Assembly (NCBI RefSeq): GCF_030936135.1
Contig: NC_082598.1
Location: forward strand, 9,552,687 to 9,616,686
Source of the DNA: Gavia stellata
Taxonomy: Eukaryota; Chordata; Aves; Gaviiformes; Gaviidae
Direction of reading: 5' to 3'
Length of the DNA: 64,000 bases
The notes beneath the pieces are model-generated. The model did not search any database. It saw only the letters and a program-made list of their open reading frames with translations, and was not told the origin of the DNA. Shown in pieces: positions 50,121-61,059 of this stretch (position 1 is the first letter of the stretch; each line of letters starts with the position of its first letter). The position numbers and the translations under genes were made by a program.

Positions 50121-53100
50121 GTACGTACCTGCCATACCGCACTCATGCCCTCCCGCTGCACTGCGTCCTGCTTTGTTTCCTCCACTTAACCCACAGCAGC
50201 CACACAGACCTTAAGCACCAGGAGAACATTGCATTGCCTGATTAGCGAGGGTGTAACAATGAATTTGTAACGCATCAGCAAAGCACATGAAACCAGCACT
50301 TATAAAACCAGCAAGCAAGCAAAGCATTAGTAGTTATTTAGGAAAAAATACTAACTGTATACTGTAATTTTCATTGGAGCTTGTTTTGAAGCTCTTTGGT
50401 TGTAGGTCTTTTAGATCTGCTTCTCGAGAGTTTTGCTTCCAGATTTGCCACAATAGATATGACGACCTTGCTAGTCTGGATATTCTTAGAAGAAAATTTG
50501 TGTTTATTTCTGCTAGGGCGTTACATTTTGCTTATTTTAGTATTTGGTTGGAACAATAGGTCAAGTTCAACTTTCTTGTAACTACTGTAGATTGACATAG
50601 GGGAAGTTAACCCAAACAGTATATTTGTAAAACATATGTAGATTTCTGAAATCCTGCTGCTCTTCTGTAAACCTAAAAAATAAATACATATGACAGACTC
50701 ACTTAAGCACACCATGCAGCTGGGAGCTCTTGAATTTGGATCACAGCTCTATATTAGCTTCCTCTGTCATTTTGAGCAAGTCTCTAGTTAAACTTTCTCA
50801 GCTCCAAAATGAGGAAATAGTTCAAAGATATTAGGGGATGGAGTCAATGTTCTCAGGGTGTTTTGGTGACAGCAAGTGGGAAGTAGCCACTCATTAGAAA
50901 CTTAAAATACCCTCTGGGAGAAAAAAAAAAGAAAGGTAATTGCATACAAACCAATCTGTAGCTCTTAGTCACACTTACTTTGTATCACAGCTATCTTTTT
51001 ACATGACTACCGAAACATTTAATACAAGACCTGATTCAGTGACTACGTTTTATTCTCCTATAATTCCGTTACTAGGCTTCAAATACACCTATGTGTATTT
51101 GTCTCTACAGGAATTAAATGCTGAATTCCCTTCTTTTTCCATTGTCTTCTTTTTTTATCAGTACTAAGTTTTGGTCTGTTCTAAAACAGACCTCATCTCT
51201 ATTTTGTGTGGCTGTTTTCTAGGCATTAATTAACTTTAATAAGTTTTGTGACAAGTAGTCCATTTTGTCTCCTCAAGGAGAAAATAATGCTTGAAAAATA
51301 AATTATATGTGCCCTTTGTGTGTCTATGTTAGCAGAGGCAAGTCAACACATTTTGGGGAAAAAGTATATAGTGGTTCCTTGTTCTGCTTGTATAGTAGAA
51401 ACTCCCATTTTATCTGTAGAACAAAACTCTTGGCCAGGGTCTCCGACCCTAGTCTCAAGGAGTTATCTTTTTCCTATCCTGTGGCCAGGTTACTGAATCA
51501 CCTGAAGAGCCCTTGAGGAAAATTCCTTGTCTTGTCTTACTCCTGTATGTGAGAGTGAGGAATGAAGGGCAGGTCAGAGTGTTTCTGTGGCCAGTGTTTC
51601 TGCCGCCAGTGTTTCTCCAGAGACATGCTGCTCTGTCCTGAGTAATGGAGGCTGGTAGCATTGCTACGAATGCATGATGGTATTTATGTCTGAGACCAGG
51701 CCAGGAGGAAGACTCAGCTGATCATGAATTGTAAATTGTTTTGTGCTGCTGCAGGGACAGAGTTTTAAAGCAACAAGGAAGTCGGGATGCTTCTAATCAG
51801 CCACTTGTTGAGAGAGTGCTGCATAGCTGCTAAGTGCTCCAGGTATTTTCCTTTGCCCATCAGGGCTCTTCCTGACAGTTAACCTGTGGAACTCCTCCCT
51901 TAGGACACTGTGGATGCTAAAGTTTGCATGGGATTGAAGAACTGATTGGGTAAATTCAAGGAAAAAATCTTAGAAAGGGCTGTTAGATACAGCAGCCATT
52001 CCTCTGGCTCAGGAGCTGTAAGCTGCGTATACCTGAAGGCCTGGGAGGGTCTTTGGGGACACATCCCTCCATACTTGCCTGTTCTTGTGCTCTTTCTTGG
52101 GCATCCATTGTTGGCCGTGAAGGTCACATCTATAACCAGTGCACATGAACGTTCCCTGACATGGGGACATGACTATACTAGTAACCTGCGAGGATGGTCC
52201 TTGGCACACTTTTGTCCATGACAGGAGGCCATTTGCCTCTCTAGAAGATAGAGTTTATTGTTCCAAAGATGAGCTGTCCCATGCCAGCTGCTCTCAAAGC
52301 CTGGGAATGCTCCTAGACACGTTTAATGTACTACAAGAGATGTAGCTCATGGCAGACAGGACACTGGGCCAGCAGACCTTTGATGTGATCTAATACAGAT
52401 ATTCCTGGATCTTTTCCTACCTGATGTCAGCTCCACTGGCTATTTCTCATCAAGGAGTTGATCCTCCTGGGCACTGACCCATTTTGGGGGCAGTACTACT
52501 GCAGCACATGCACACGCCTTCCCTATTGCTGGTGCTTAAGTCCATACTGTCAGCCCAGGTAAAATGGTGGCTGTGTGATCCTGGATGACCCAGGGAGAAA
52601 AAGGGGGCTCTAGTACGTGTTCTTGACAGGGATATATGATGTAAATGGACCATACTAAGTGTCCTTCTGCAGGGCAGACCAGTGTGGTGCTCGATGCTTT
52701 TCTCTGTTCCCAGGTATGCAACATGGGAACATGCAAGAACAATCCTTCGCGGAGCACACAGCACTACAACCTCCCACTTGGTGGGAGAAATGTGCCCCTC
52801 CTGCCGCACCATGGGCAGGAGAGGGGCAGCAATGCTCTTGTGCAAGTGTGGGAAGTGCAGGAGTCACAGGACAGAAGTGTGAGACTGAGTCAGAGTTCGT
52901 AGCATTGCAGAGAGATCTTGCCCTGTGTGTGGCACTGATATCTGGCTTAGGGTACCATCACCTGCTCCCCACTTGGCATACTTTCTGCCAGCCAGAGAGC
53001 CAGGCCCAGCCTTTTATGAATAATGCTAATTAGCAGTGATTAATCATGTCCTTATACTTTATACACAGCACTTTGCATATGCAAAAGACTGTTCAAGTAT

Positions 53101-56100
53101 GAAGTGGTGTTACTAAAGTTTGCGGATTATTTTCTTTAAAGTTCAGTGCAATCCACTAAAAAAAATTGAGTAATTTCCCCAACCTCCCATTGCATTTATA
53201 GCCCAGATCACCCACTGAGAAAGCTGAAATGTGGAATTTGAAGAACAGAAGCTGGTCAGTCTGTTTTCATTAGCCAAGGTGCATGAAATACAAAGAGTAA
53301 ATGCCATGTGCATGCAAGGGAAAGTAAATTAGACTTCCACAGTGCTTTCAGTTCCAGTTTTTCACCAAGAAGAAGCCAAGAAGCATATTTTAAGCTCTCC
53401 TCCCCCATTTCTCCCCAAACACACAAAGACACATACAGTCTTTGTGCTGACAGGACCCGTTTAAAGAATTATAGCTGACTCTTAATAATTCTCATTATGT
53501 TAATCCACAAACCTGTTAAATCTCCCTATGAATGATAGTCTGTTCGCAGCTGTCAGCAAGGAATTAATAGCACTCTGCTGTACGTCGCTATGATGTGACT
53601 TAAGGTTTGGTTTCACGATTGCTTTAAGCTGATGTAAACCTATGCTGCCTCTGCCCTTCTCCTCCCCATAACCTGGCCTCCTGTCATTGCCCTATTTCTT
53701 GTTCTGGCCTCAGAACTTGGGCATTCAGAATCTGATCTGGAGAAAAAAAATCAGCCATCCAGCTGACCAAGCAACTGCGTGATCACTCCTGCTGTGAGCG
53801 AGAGAAGGTGTGGGAACACGTAGCCAAGGTCAGAAAGCAGGGTGGGATTGCTCCTATTGGCAACAGCACATATTTAGAATTGTTTAAAACCTTTGTGAAA
53901 ACAGACCCTTACACATCATTACTTTGGGGAAATGTCCATGGGCATGCTTCTGAAAATATTGTGAGCATGAAGAGAGAATGAGTCCAGCTAGATAGGCCAG
54001 CTTCCCAGCCCAGCTCACCAGCCCAGCTCTTTAGTCTGGAAAAGAGACACTGAGGCAGGGAATGATGGAGAGCAGTAAAGTCGTAAGTGGGACAAAGATG
54101 GTGAATATTTAATAACTGTCTCTTCCAGTGCAAAAATTAGAGGCAGGAAAGGAAACCAGGAGATGTTAACTTCAGAGCAGACAAGAATGGACTTTTGTTC
54201 ACACAGTGAATAGCTGAGCTGTGGGATTCATTGCCACAGGATACTGTAGATGCCAAAACTTTACATGGATTCAGGAAGCAACAGGGCAAATTAATGTCAG
54301 AAAAGTTAATGGAGGGCTTATCAGATGTAGAAACACCAGCCAGACTCAGGATATCCTCCAACCTTTTGGTAGGCTAGAAGAACGTTGCTAGAGGCTTATT
54401 CTTTTATCTTCCTTAAGTATCTGCTATTGGCTACTGTGAGAGTCTGGCTAGTATAATAGATTAAAAGTCCAGCTAGAGTCAGGGCAGCTCTGCTGGTAAA
54501 AATACGACTGTAGCTATAGACTTTCCAGGTAGTGGGATATCGCCCCTATTTTATTTGGGGAACTGCGTTCAAGTTGCTCTGTGCTAGTGCAAGAGGCTCT
54601 TGACGGAGAGATCAGCACTGCCCTAGTTCAATCCCCAAAGTGCTGAACAGATGTGTGATCTGTAGGGCTGCATGGGTGGAAAAGTTTATAGCCAGCCACC
54701 TCGCCAGCTGCTTGTCACCTCCTCCCAGGTACAGCTGTCCTCTAGTAAGCCAGTGGTGCTGCTTCAGTGAGTCCTCTCTGCACCGCTGGAAGTCAAAATG
54801 ATGCATCCCATCCTGCGATATAGCTGGTTGGAGGAATCACATGAGCTATCCCACTGCCAGTGCTGCAGGGCTGCTAGGTCCCAGCAGGCAGGAGTGCTAA
54901 CCTGACCCAGAGACAGCTGTGCCTGGAGAAGGACCCTCCACCAAGGAGGACAGCCCAGGAAACCATACTGGAGAGTGAATATCCCATTATGTGGTGGAAC
55001 TGGCTGCATCTGCACCATGGCTTTGAAGAGCAGTGCCGTGTTAGAAGCTTCACATGGGCTGTTCCTGCATGGGCAGGTGTCCTCTATGCAACTACTGTAT
55101 CCCTGCAGAAGCTGCTTTGATGTCAGGGCAGCTGCTTTCACAGGGGTGGCAGAAATAATCACTTGGCACGGTTGTGCCATTCCACTAGTACCTCCCTCTC
55201 CACATGGGAGCACTTGGCTGACGTAAATACCAGCAAATGATCCCACACAGCCATGGCCTTCATGAGGACCTGGGAAGACTTCCTGGGTGGCAGGCAGTGA
55301 TTGACTATGGAATTCATGGCTCTCCTAAAAGATGCTTTCCCCACACTGCTGGAGCAGGAGACATTCATTTATGACCCATAGTTTGTTTTTTCTCCAAGTT
55401 CTCATTTTGAGAACACTTTAGTGACAAGCACTTCACGGTATGCAGCACTTTACCAAGGTGGAGCCAGGGCAGGGTGCTTTCTGAGACCACACCAAGGGGA
55501 GGGAGCAGGCCATGGCACCAACTGAATGATGGATTTGCTGACAGCAGACTGAGGATGCAGGTTCTTTCTAAGGGCTCTGCTCCATGATCTGAAGTGAAAA
55601 CAATTAAATTACTGAAATACTAAAAACAGGAGGGGGTTGAGTGTCTTTAAAATGTGCTCAAAACCATCCTGTTGCTACTCCTCTCAGGCCTGGAGAGAAT
55701 CTTTGTGAGTGATGCTGTTCTTAAAGAGGTGGGGACTTTGCATCTCCCTGTATCCCTGGAATTAAATTCCTGGTTGGATCCCTGGGTCTCCCTGAGATGT
55801 GAGCTGTGTGGAGGGGAGATGGAGGAGGATGGGTGGAAGTGAAAACACCTCCTGAACAGGTCAAAGCCCCTGAGAGGCTTGCTGGGGACCGAGAAGCACT
55901 CTGGCTGCTCCCTTTCACCAGGCCCAACTCAGAAGTGCATGTTGGCAGCAGGGTGCCAGGCGTGGGGTACTGCAGTGCTGCATGGCAGCTCTCTGGCTCC
56001 GGGCAGCTCCCCAGCTATCTCAGCAGCAGCTTTGCACCCTCTTTGCTTTGTCAGAGCAGCACAAGTGGCTGCCTGTGGACAAGGATTTCGGCACTCCCCC

Positions 56101-59100
56101 CCAAATGGGGGCTTTGTGATCAATGTAAAATGTCCTCTCTCCCCATTCCCCCTGCATCTCCTCCAGTATCTGCAATTTCTTCTTCTGAAAACCTACACTT
56201 CATTAACTCTGTGACTAAATGAAAGGGCTTGAGATTAGTGCAGGGTGAATCCTGGCAGAGCAGAAATGCCCAGGTCAAGAAGTGAGCCATTTCAGTCGTT
56301 GTCAAGTCCCTTCCTCCTCTTCTCTGCCTTTTCCCTGCCCTGCCCCTCTGTGCATTCACACTGGCACCAGCTGCAGAGCCAGTGGGATGCTTTGTATTCT
56401 TGGCAAAGAAAAAATACAGCAGCAGGTGAAAGGAAGCAAATACAGATCTGCACTGTCCCTTGCCAAGCTGCTCTGTAAGAGCTCCTGTAAAAACAGACCT
56501 GCCTGTCTGATTTCTGAACCACTGCAAACTGCTATTTTCAGTATATCAGTTGAGAATTAACCCATGTCTGAGAAGTTTTGAGGTTTTCCATTTTAAGGGG
56601 AGAGGCTGGGGGCTGAAGGCACACAGCACCGGGCAGAATCAAGCCTGGACTATATTCAGAAAAGCACACACAGCAAAATGCTCTTGTGTTTTTGTTGGTC
56701 CTTACACATCTGCACAAGGATAGATACAGCCCTGTCCACAGGCAGCCCTAACTTTGTACACATGCAGATGCAGGTGCCTGGTAAAATGGGTTTTCTCCTG
56801 GCATTGCAAGGTTTCTGAGTAGTCCCTCTCTGTATTGCCACACTCCAGATTTCATGCTGTGACAGTTATGTCTTCTTCTGTACCTTTTTCCAGGTCGTCC
56901 CTGCGTTGACTGCCATGCGTTTGAGTTCATGCAGAGGGCGTTGCAGGATTTAAAGAAGACAGCATATAATCTAGACATGCGGGTATGTGTTTCTATAGAA
57001 ATGCTTTTACTTAGCCTTTATCTCCAAGTGGCCAGGTCTGCCTGTCTGTGTACAGCAGACATGACATCTCTGCTGACTCACTTCCATTTCAGCAAATAGG
57101 ATTGTACCAAGTACAGATTATTTTTCACAGGCTGGAGAGGTTCATTAAAGATCATCTAGTCAGACTTCTTGCATAATAGGCTAACGAATTACCCCAGACA
57201 GTCCCTACACCAAATAGAGATGTAAAGAAGATGTATGAAGGGAGAGAAGAACAAGAAAGGTGATTTACTCTTTGTCTTACAACATTGTTTCCGGGCCATG
57301 GACTGACTGTTCACTGGGCAGGAGCAGAAAGTCAATGAGAGAGCAGGAAGGTGGCAGGCAGGGCTGGCAGAGAGGAAAAGGAAGCACATATATTCCTTGC
57401 TCATGGATTGATACTCCATGAAAAAGGGGGAAGCACATTTGCTCGGGTAGTTATCACAACACACAGGGAATTTTGCAACTTAACATGCCGGTCTTGTGCT
57501 GCAGAGGTCCCAACAAACAAAAAATGAGGGTGTGTTAAATGCCCTGATTTTAGCAATGCATGCATGTGTGGGTTCATAAACATGCACAAACACTGACTGG
57601 GGTAGGACTTAGCACAGTGGTTCCCATGCTGTCTGAAGTTTGCAAGAGGCAGGAGGTCTCTCACCTCTAATAAATCTCCCCCATGTATGTCTTCTCCTAC
57701 CTCTCCCTCCCTAACAGCTCCATTAACACTGGCAACATGACAGTAAAGCAACTTGTGAGGGGTGAAACCAGTTCATAGTCACATCTCCCAGTTCCTGTAG
57801 GTGCTTGCTCAGTGCCTTTGACCAGTGCCGTCTCTGTTGGTAGGTGAGAAGGGCTCCTTGTTCCTCTAAAGTCATGCTCTGCTCAAATTGTCATTCACAG
57901 CAGAGTCAACCAAAGAAAGGTAAATCAATTATGTGTCTCAAACTACAACACAGAAGGGCAATTATGTTGCTTTGCCTTTCGTTTCCTGTGACCTTGGGCA
58001 ATCATGTAGCACCCCACACAATAAGGTTGGAGTGACTTTAGCTTTCTTGAGCTATCAATAGCAAACTGATTAGGGCAGAACTGAGAGCAGTAACAGTTAC
58101 ATTGCAAAAGTTTCCCATGCACGAGTGTAATACTAAATAACTGTTAAGTGGTAGACTGTGAATAGAGAGGCTTTACCTCCAAAAGCTGTGCTGGGCTGTT
58201 CTGGTGCATAGCGGGGTTTCACCTGTTTGGATTAGATTCAGTTGAAATGTTTTGTACCTACACATGACATGGCAAGATCATGTGCAATCGCAGCTGTGTT
58301 GGTTCTTATACTGTCACCTGGCTTTACATGGGAAGTTAAAGGAGGTACTAAATTTCTGTCTAAGCTGCACTGGGAAGATTTGTTTGAATGCAATAGAGGC
58401 AGCACAATTCCTTAATCCCACTTACAGAGATATTCAGACATATCTGTGTTGGCTATTCTATTTGGAGTGTGGCGTGAGAATACAACCCATCAGAGAACAA
58501 TGCCGTCTTGTAAGAGGTGAGGCAGAGTATAAAGGGAGAAGCTAGTCCCAGAGTGCTGCAAGATAAGCTTCTGTTTCTGTGAGGACCTGGACAGGTCTGA
58601 GATGCCAAGGCGCTGATTCAGACAGCTCTCAGTATTACAAACAAGGAACATAGCAGCACTGCATTGCCAAAACAAACATAACCAGTTACCTGGCACATCA
58701 CCCACCCTTTGACAACTGGAGGAGTTTAATACTGCTAGTAAAGAAAGGCTATATTACTGTCCATATTTTCCTGCCTTTGGATTAAGACTCCAAAGGCCTT
58801 TTTGGAAGAGATGCTTTAGTTAAATACAAGTTATTGAATGATGCAGAGATACTAAAGTGACATGCAGTGGCCAGGGCCCTACAAATGGCACACTGTGGCC
58901 TTCTATTCTCTGAAAGGTACAGCCTCCACATCTTACTTAATCGCTGGTGCTTGGCTCATGCTGACCAACTGTAATTTCTCAAGTTTTATACACAAATAAC
59001 TTCATTCAACAACTCGGGAGTCTTGAAAGTTGTTACAGTTACAACGGCAAGCCCCATGCAGGACTGTTCCTATCAGGGACTTCCTAAGCCAATGCCAACA

Positions 59101-60971
59101 GGACCGCAATTAATTTTAGTAATTGATGCTTCTCTTTCATAGTCTTTCAGTTTACAATTGAGTGCTCCCAGAGCTGCTCTTCCTGCCTGTAAATAGTCAT
59201 GAGTGACACTTAGGCAGAGTTTGTGGTAACAGTGGCAGCTTGTTGGCATTACGGTGAAATCCAATAAGCCTGTTTGATGTTAAGATGATTCTGCGATTTC
59301 TACTTGGCTCCTAACAATGAGAGCATTCACTCATCCAGGATTGCATTGTACAAGCGAGGAGCTGTGTTTAATAATGCCTGCCGTTGCACTAAGCCGATAA
59401 GTGAAAGCAAAGAAGGAAAGTGAACAAGTCCTCTTTAATGCAAAGGTGGATGTCAAAAGTTGGAGTTGAAAAGGATAGAGGGCTGTGGAGGGGAGGGAAA
59501 AGCAGTTCTGAAACAGCCTCTCCCTGCAAAAGCTCGCAGTCTGAGAACAAGAAATGAGTAGTAGTGAGTGGGAACGGCGGGGGGACAACAGAGGTACTGC
59601 TGGCCAAGCAAGGTGGCTGGAGCAGGTCCCCAGGTAGAAGTGCCCAGCTACACCTTCGGGAACTGTGTGTCTTTGTTAATTAGCCCTTTGTTGTTTCTAA
59701 TTTGTCAGGAGGCATCATGGCAGAGGAACACCAGCAGGCTGAAGACCTTGTTGTTTCACAGAGCTTTTAGATAATTTGTTAACAAGTGGTTTTCAACCTT
59801 TAATGGTTTTTTCCGGTGCAGATGGGAAACCCATGCATGGTGAATTTAATCCCGGTAACATTTTTCCCCTCAAGAAACTCTTCAAAGTCAGTCTATAAAC
59901 TACTTAAGGGACCACAGACCACAGGGTGAAAACCACAAGATATGCTCAGGAAGAAGTTTCTCTTCAGTCACAATTGCACTTGCTAATGTGAGTTGCTTGC
60001 ACCAACAATTTTATTTTGAGTCTTGCAAGAGACTCAGCTTTTGAAATGATGGTGCCATTTGAGAAAAAAATTCAGTCTTGGTTTCTCTAAGAGTGAGACG
60101 AGGACCCACAAAAGATTTAAGTTATTTGATCACAATTAAATAAATGATACTTAAATATCTTTGAGGATCTGAGGTTAATTTCTTTTTCATGGATACAGAG
60201 AAAGAAGCTTGGAAATGCTTTTCCACTAAGATGCTCCAAAACCAGAAGCAAATAATTTTAAATTATGTACATAGAGGATGGTTTTTAAGCTTTTGATGGA
60301 GTTCTGGGGACTGGATATCTGAGTATCAATGGAGGTGATAATAAGGCAGCTGTCAGTAAATTAACTCAGGTTAAAATAGGAGCCACAAACTCAAGTCTAG
60401 ATCTGCCCTGAAAGATTATGAGTTTCAGACAACAATGTTAGACTGACAGCTGGATTGAACTCAGAGTTATTCTAGAGAAACAGCAGCGTAACTGAGAGCA
60501 CAACTGGCTCCTCAGCACATGCTATCTGACGCAATTAAATTATACAGTACTGAAGACATTGTCAACAGGAAGCCATCAATCACTGTGAAGAAATTAAGAG
60601 CCGTGCAGTTGAAAGTGGAATTTTTCTCAGCATTTATGAAGGACATTTTAATAATTTGACAGCCTACTCCCTAGAAGTTAACTATGAAAATGAAAACATT
60701 TAAACTATAAAAACACTCTCCATGCATTTTGGTTTTGAATATACTTATTTCATCACTTTTTCTGGATGAAAACCAGCACTAATAACTATGATTTTTCACT
60801 CAGCAAAGCACCTTGACTACAGCTGTGCAGAGGGATTAGGTCTAATCAATTATATACTCTTCTAAAGTGATATATTCAGTTCTTTGATTTCATGTTTTTT
60901 TTCAGACAGAAACCCTTCTTCTGAGAGCGGAAAAGAAAGGCCTATGTGATTGCTTTCGTGCAATACACTGA
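49997..60971 (+). CDS. NICOL1: NICOL1-family small secreted protein, copy B (3 coding exons)
   Basis: Coding exons 49997-50120, 56894-56982 and 60906-60971 join to a 92-residue protein. It has a signal peptide (about residues 1-30, core RVAIPFISVVGLLSV then RLAGAG), linker QDSGSVIPAES, core RPCVDCHAFEFMQRALQDLK, then TETLLL and LCDC with the five-residue tail FRAIH. The human protein, as I remember it, also has five residues after the last Cys and ends in His, so B is the more mammal-like copy. The role is inferred from the family: a secreted ligand or cofactor acting with NELL2, also neuropeptide-like. I chose ATG 49997 over ATG 49988 because it has G at -3 and G at +4, and gives a 41-codon first segment exactly as in gene A. 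ATG 50024 would give a shorter signal peptide. Whether A or B is the true NICOL1 orthologue needs synteny. Confidence 0.88.
51578..51618. repeat. Short 15-bp tandem repeat
   Basis: AGTGTTTCTGTGGCC, then AGTGTTTCTGCCGCC, then a partial AGTGTTTCTCC: 2.7 copies of a 15-base unit. Confidence 0.85.
51890..52420 (+). repeat. Ancient CR1-like 3' end
   Basis: Shares with 39660-40150 and 54010-54420 the block GGACACTGTGGATGCTAAAG followed by TTTGCATGGG, the phrase CCTCTGGCTCAGGAGCTGTA, and a 3' end like TGATCTAATACAGATATTCC. Strongly diverged, with approximate boundaries. Confidence 0.55.
54010..54420 (+). repeat. Ancient CR1-like 3' end
   Basis: Contains TTAGTCTGGAAAAGAGACAC, ATTGCCACAGGATACTGTAG and CAAAACTTTACATGGATTCA, in the same order as the other old CR1 3' pieces in this window. 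Confidence 0.6.
56894..56982 (+). CDS. NICOL1: Gene B exon 3 (conserved core)
   Basis: Acceptor CTTTTTCCAG, donor CGG then GTATGT. The 89 bases match the gene A core exon in length and phase and encode 28 of the same 29 residues, with NLDMR in place of NLDTR. Flanking intron sequence shows no similarity to gene A. Confidence 0.93.
56983..60905 (+). other. Gene B intron 3
   Basis: A 3.9 kb phase 0 intron. It contains a degraded CR1 tip at 57128-57185. Otherwise nothing is recognised. Confidence 0.8.
57128..57185 (-). repeat. Degraded CR1 3'-tip fragment
   Basis: CAGGCTGGAGAGGTTCATTA then AAGATCATCTAGTCAGACTT resembles the CR1 phrase GGTTGGAAGGGACC followed by AAAGATCATCTAGTCCAAC, with several substitutions. 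Confidence 0.6.
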
Positions 60972-61050
60972 AATGAGCACTGGGAGTTGGCCAATGGACA
61001 TTTATTCATTTTTAAAATGCTGTTCAATAAATTACAGGAAGATAAAGAGT
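60906..61050 (+). CDS. NICOL1: Gene B exon 4 (C-terminus and 3' UTR)
   Basis: The acceptor TTTTTTTTCAG ends at 60905. Coding is 60906-60971 (TETLLLRAEKKGLCDC, then FRAIH, stop TGA 60969-60971). A canonical AATAAA lies at 61026-61031, so the 3' UTR is only about 80 bases. The 3' end shown is an estimate. Confidence 0.88.
61026..61031 (+). terminator. Gene B poly(A) signal AATAAA
   Basis: Canonical hexamer 57 bases after the stop codon, preceded by TTTTTAAAATGC, which is also found in the gene A 3' UTR. Confidence 0.8.
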
Positions 61051-61059
61051 GCAAGTTGT

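Larger units (their letters stand above)
50121..56893 (+). other. Gene B intron 2
   Basis: A 6.8 kb phase 1 intron with two ancient CR1-like pieces and a small 15-base tandem repeat (listed separately). Several 100-160 codon frames on both strands (52450-53033, 54764-55246, 55806-56222) lie in locally GC-richer DNA, overlap each other and show no recognisable family. Confidence 0.8.

Noticed and set aside
54764-55246. 160-codon minus-strand frame in gene B intron 2
   Set aside because: Lies in locally GC-richer intron DNA with an opposing open frame. No family was recognised.
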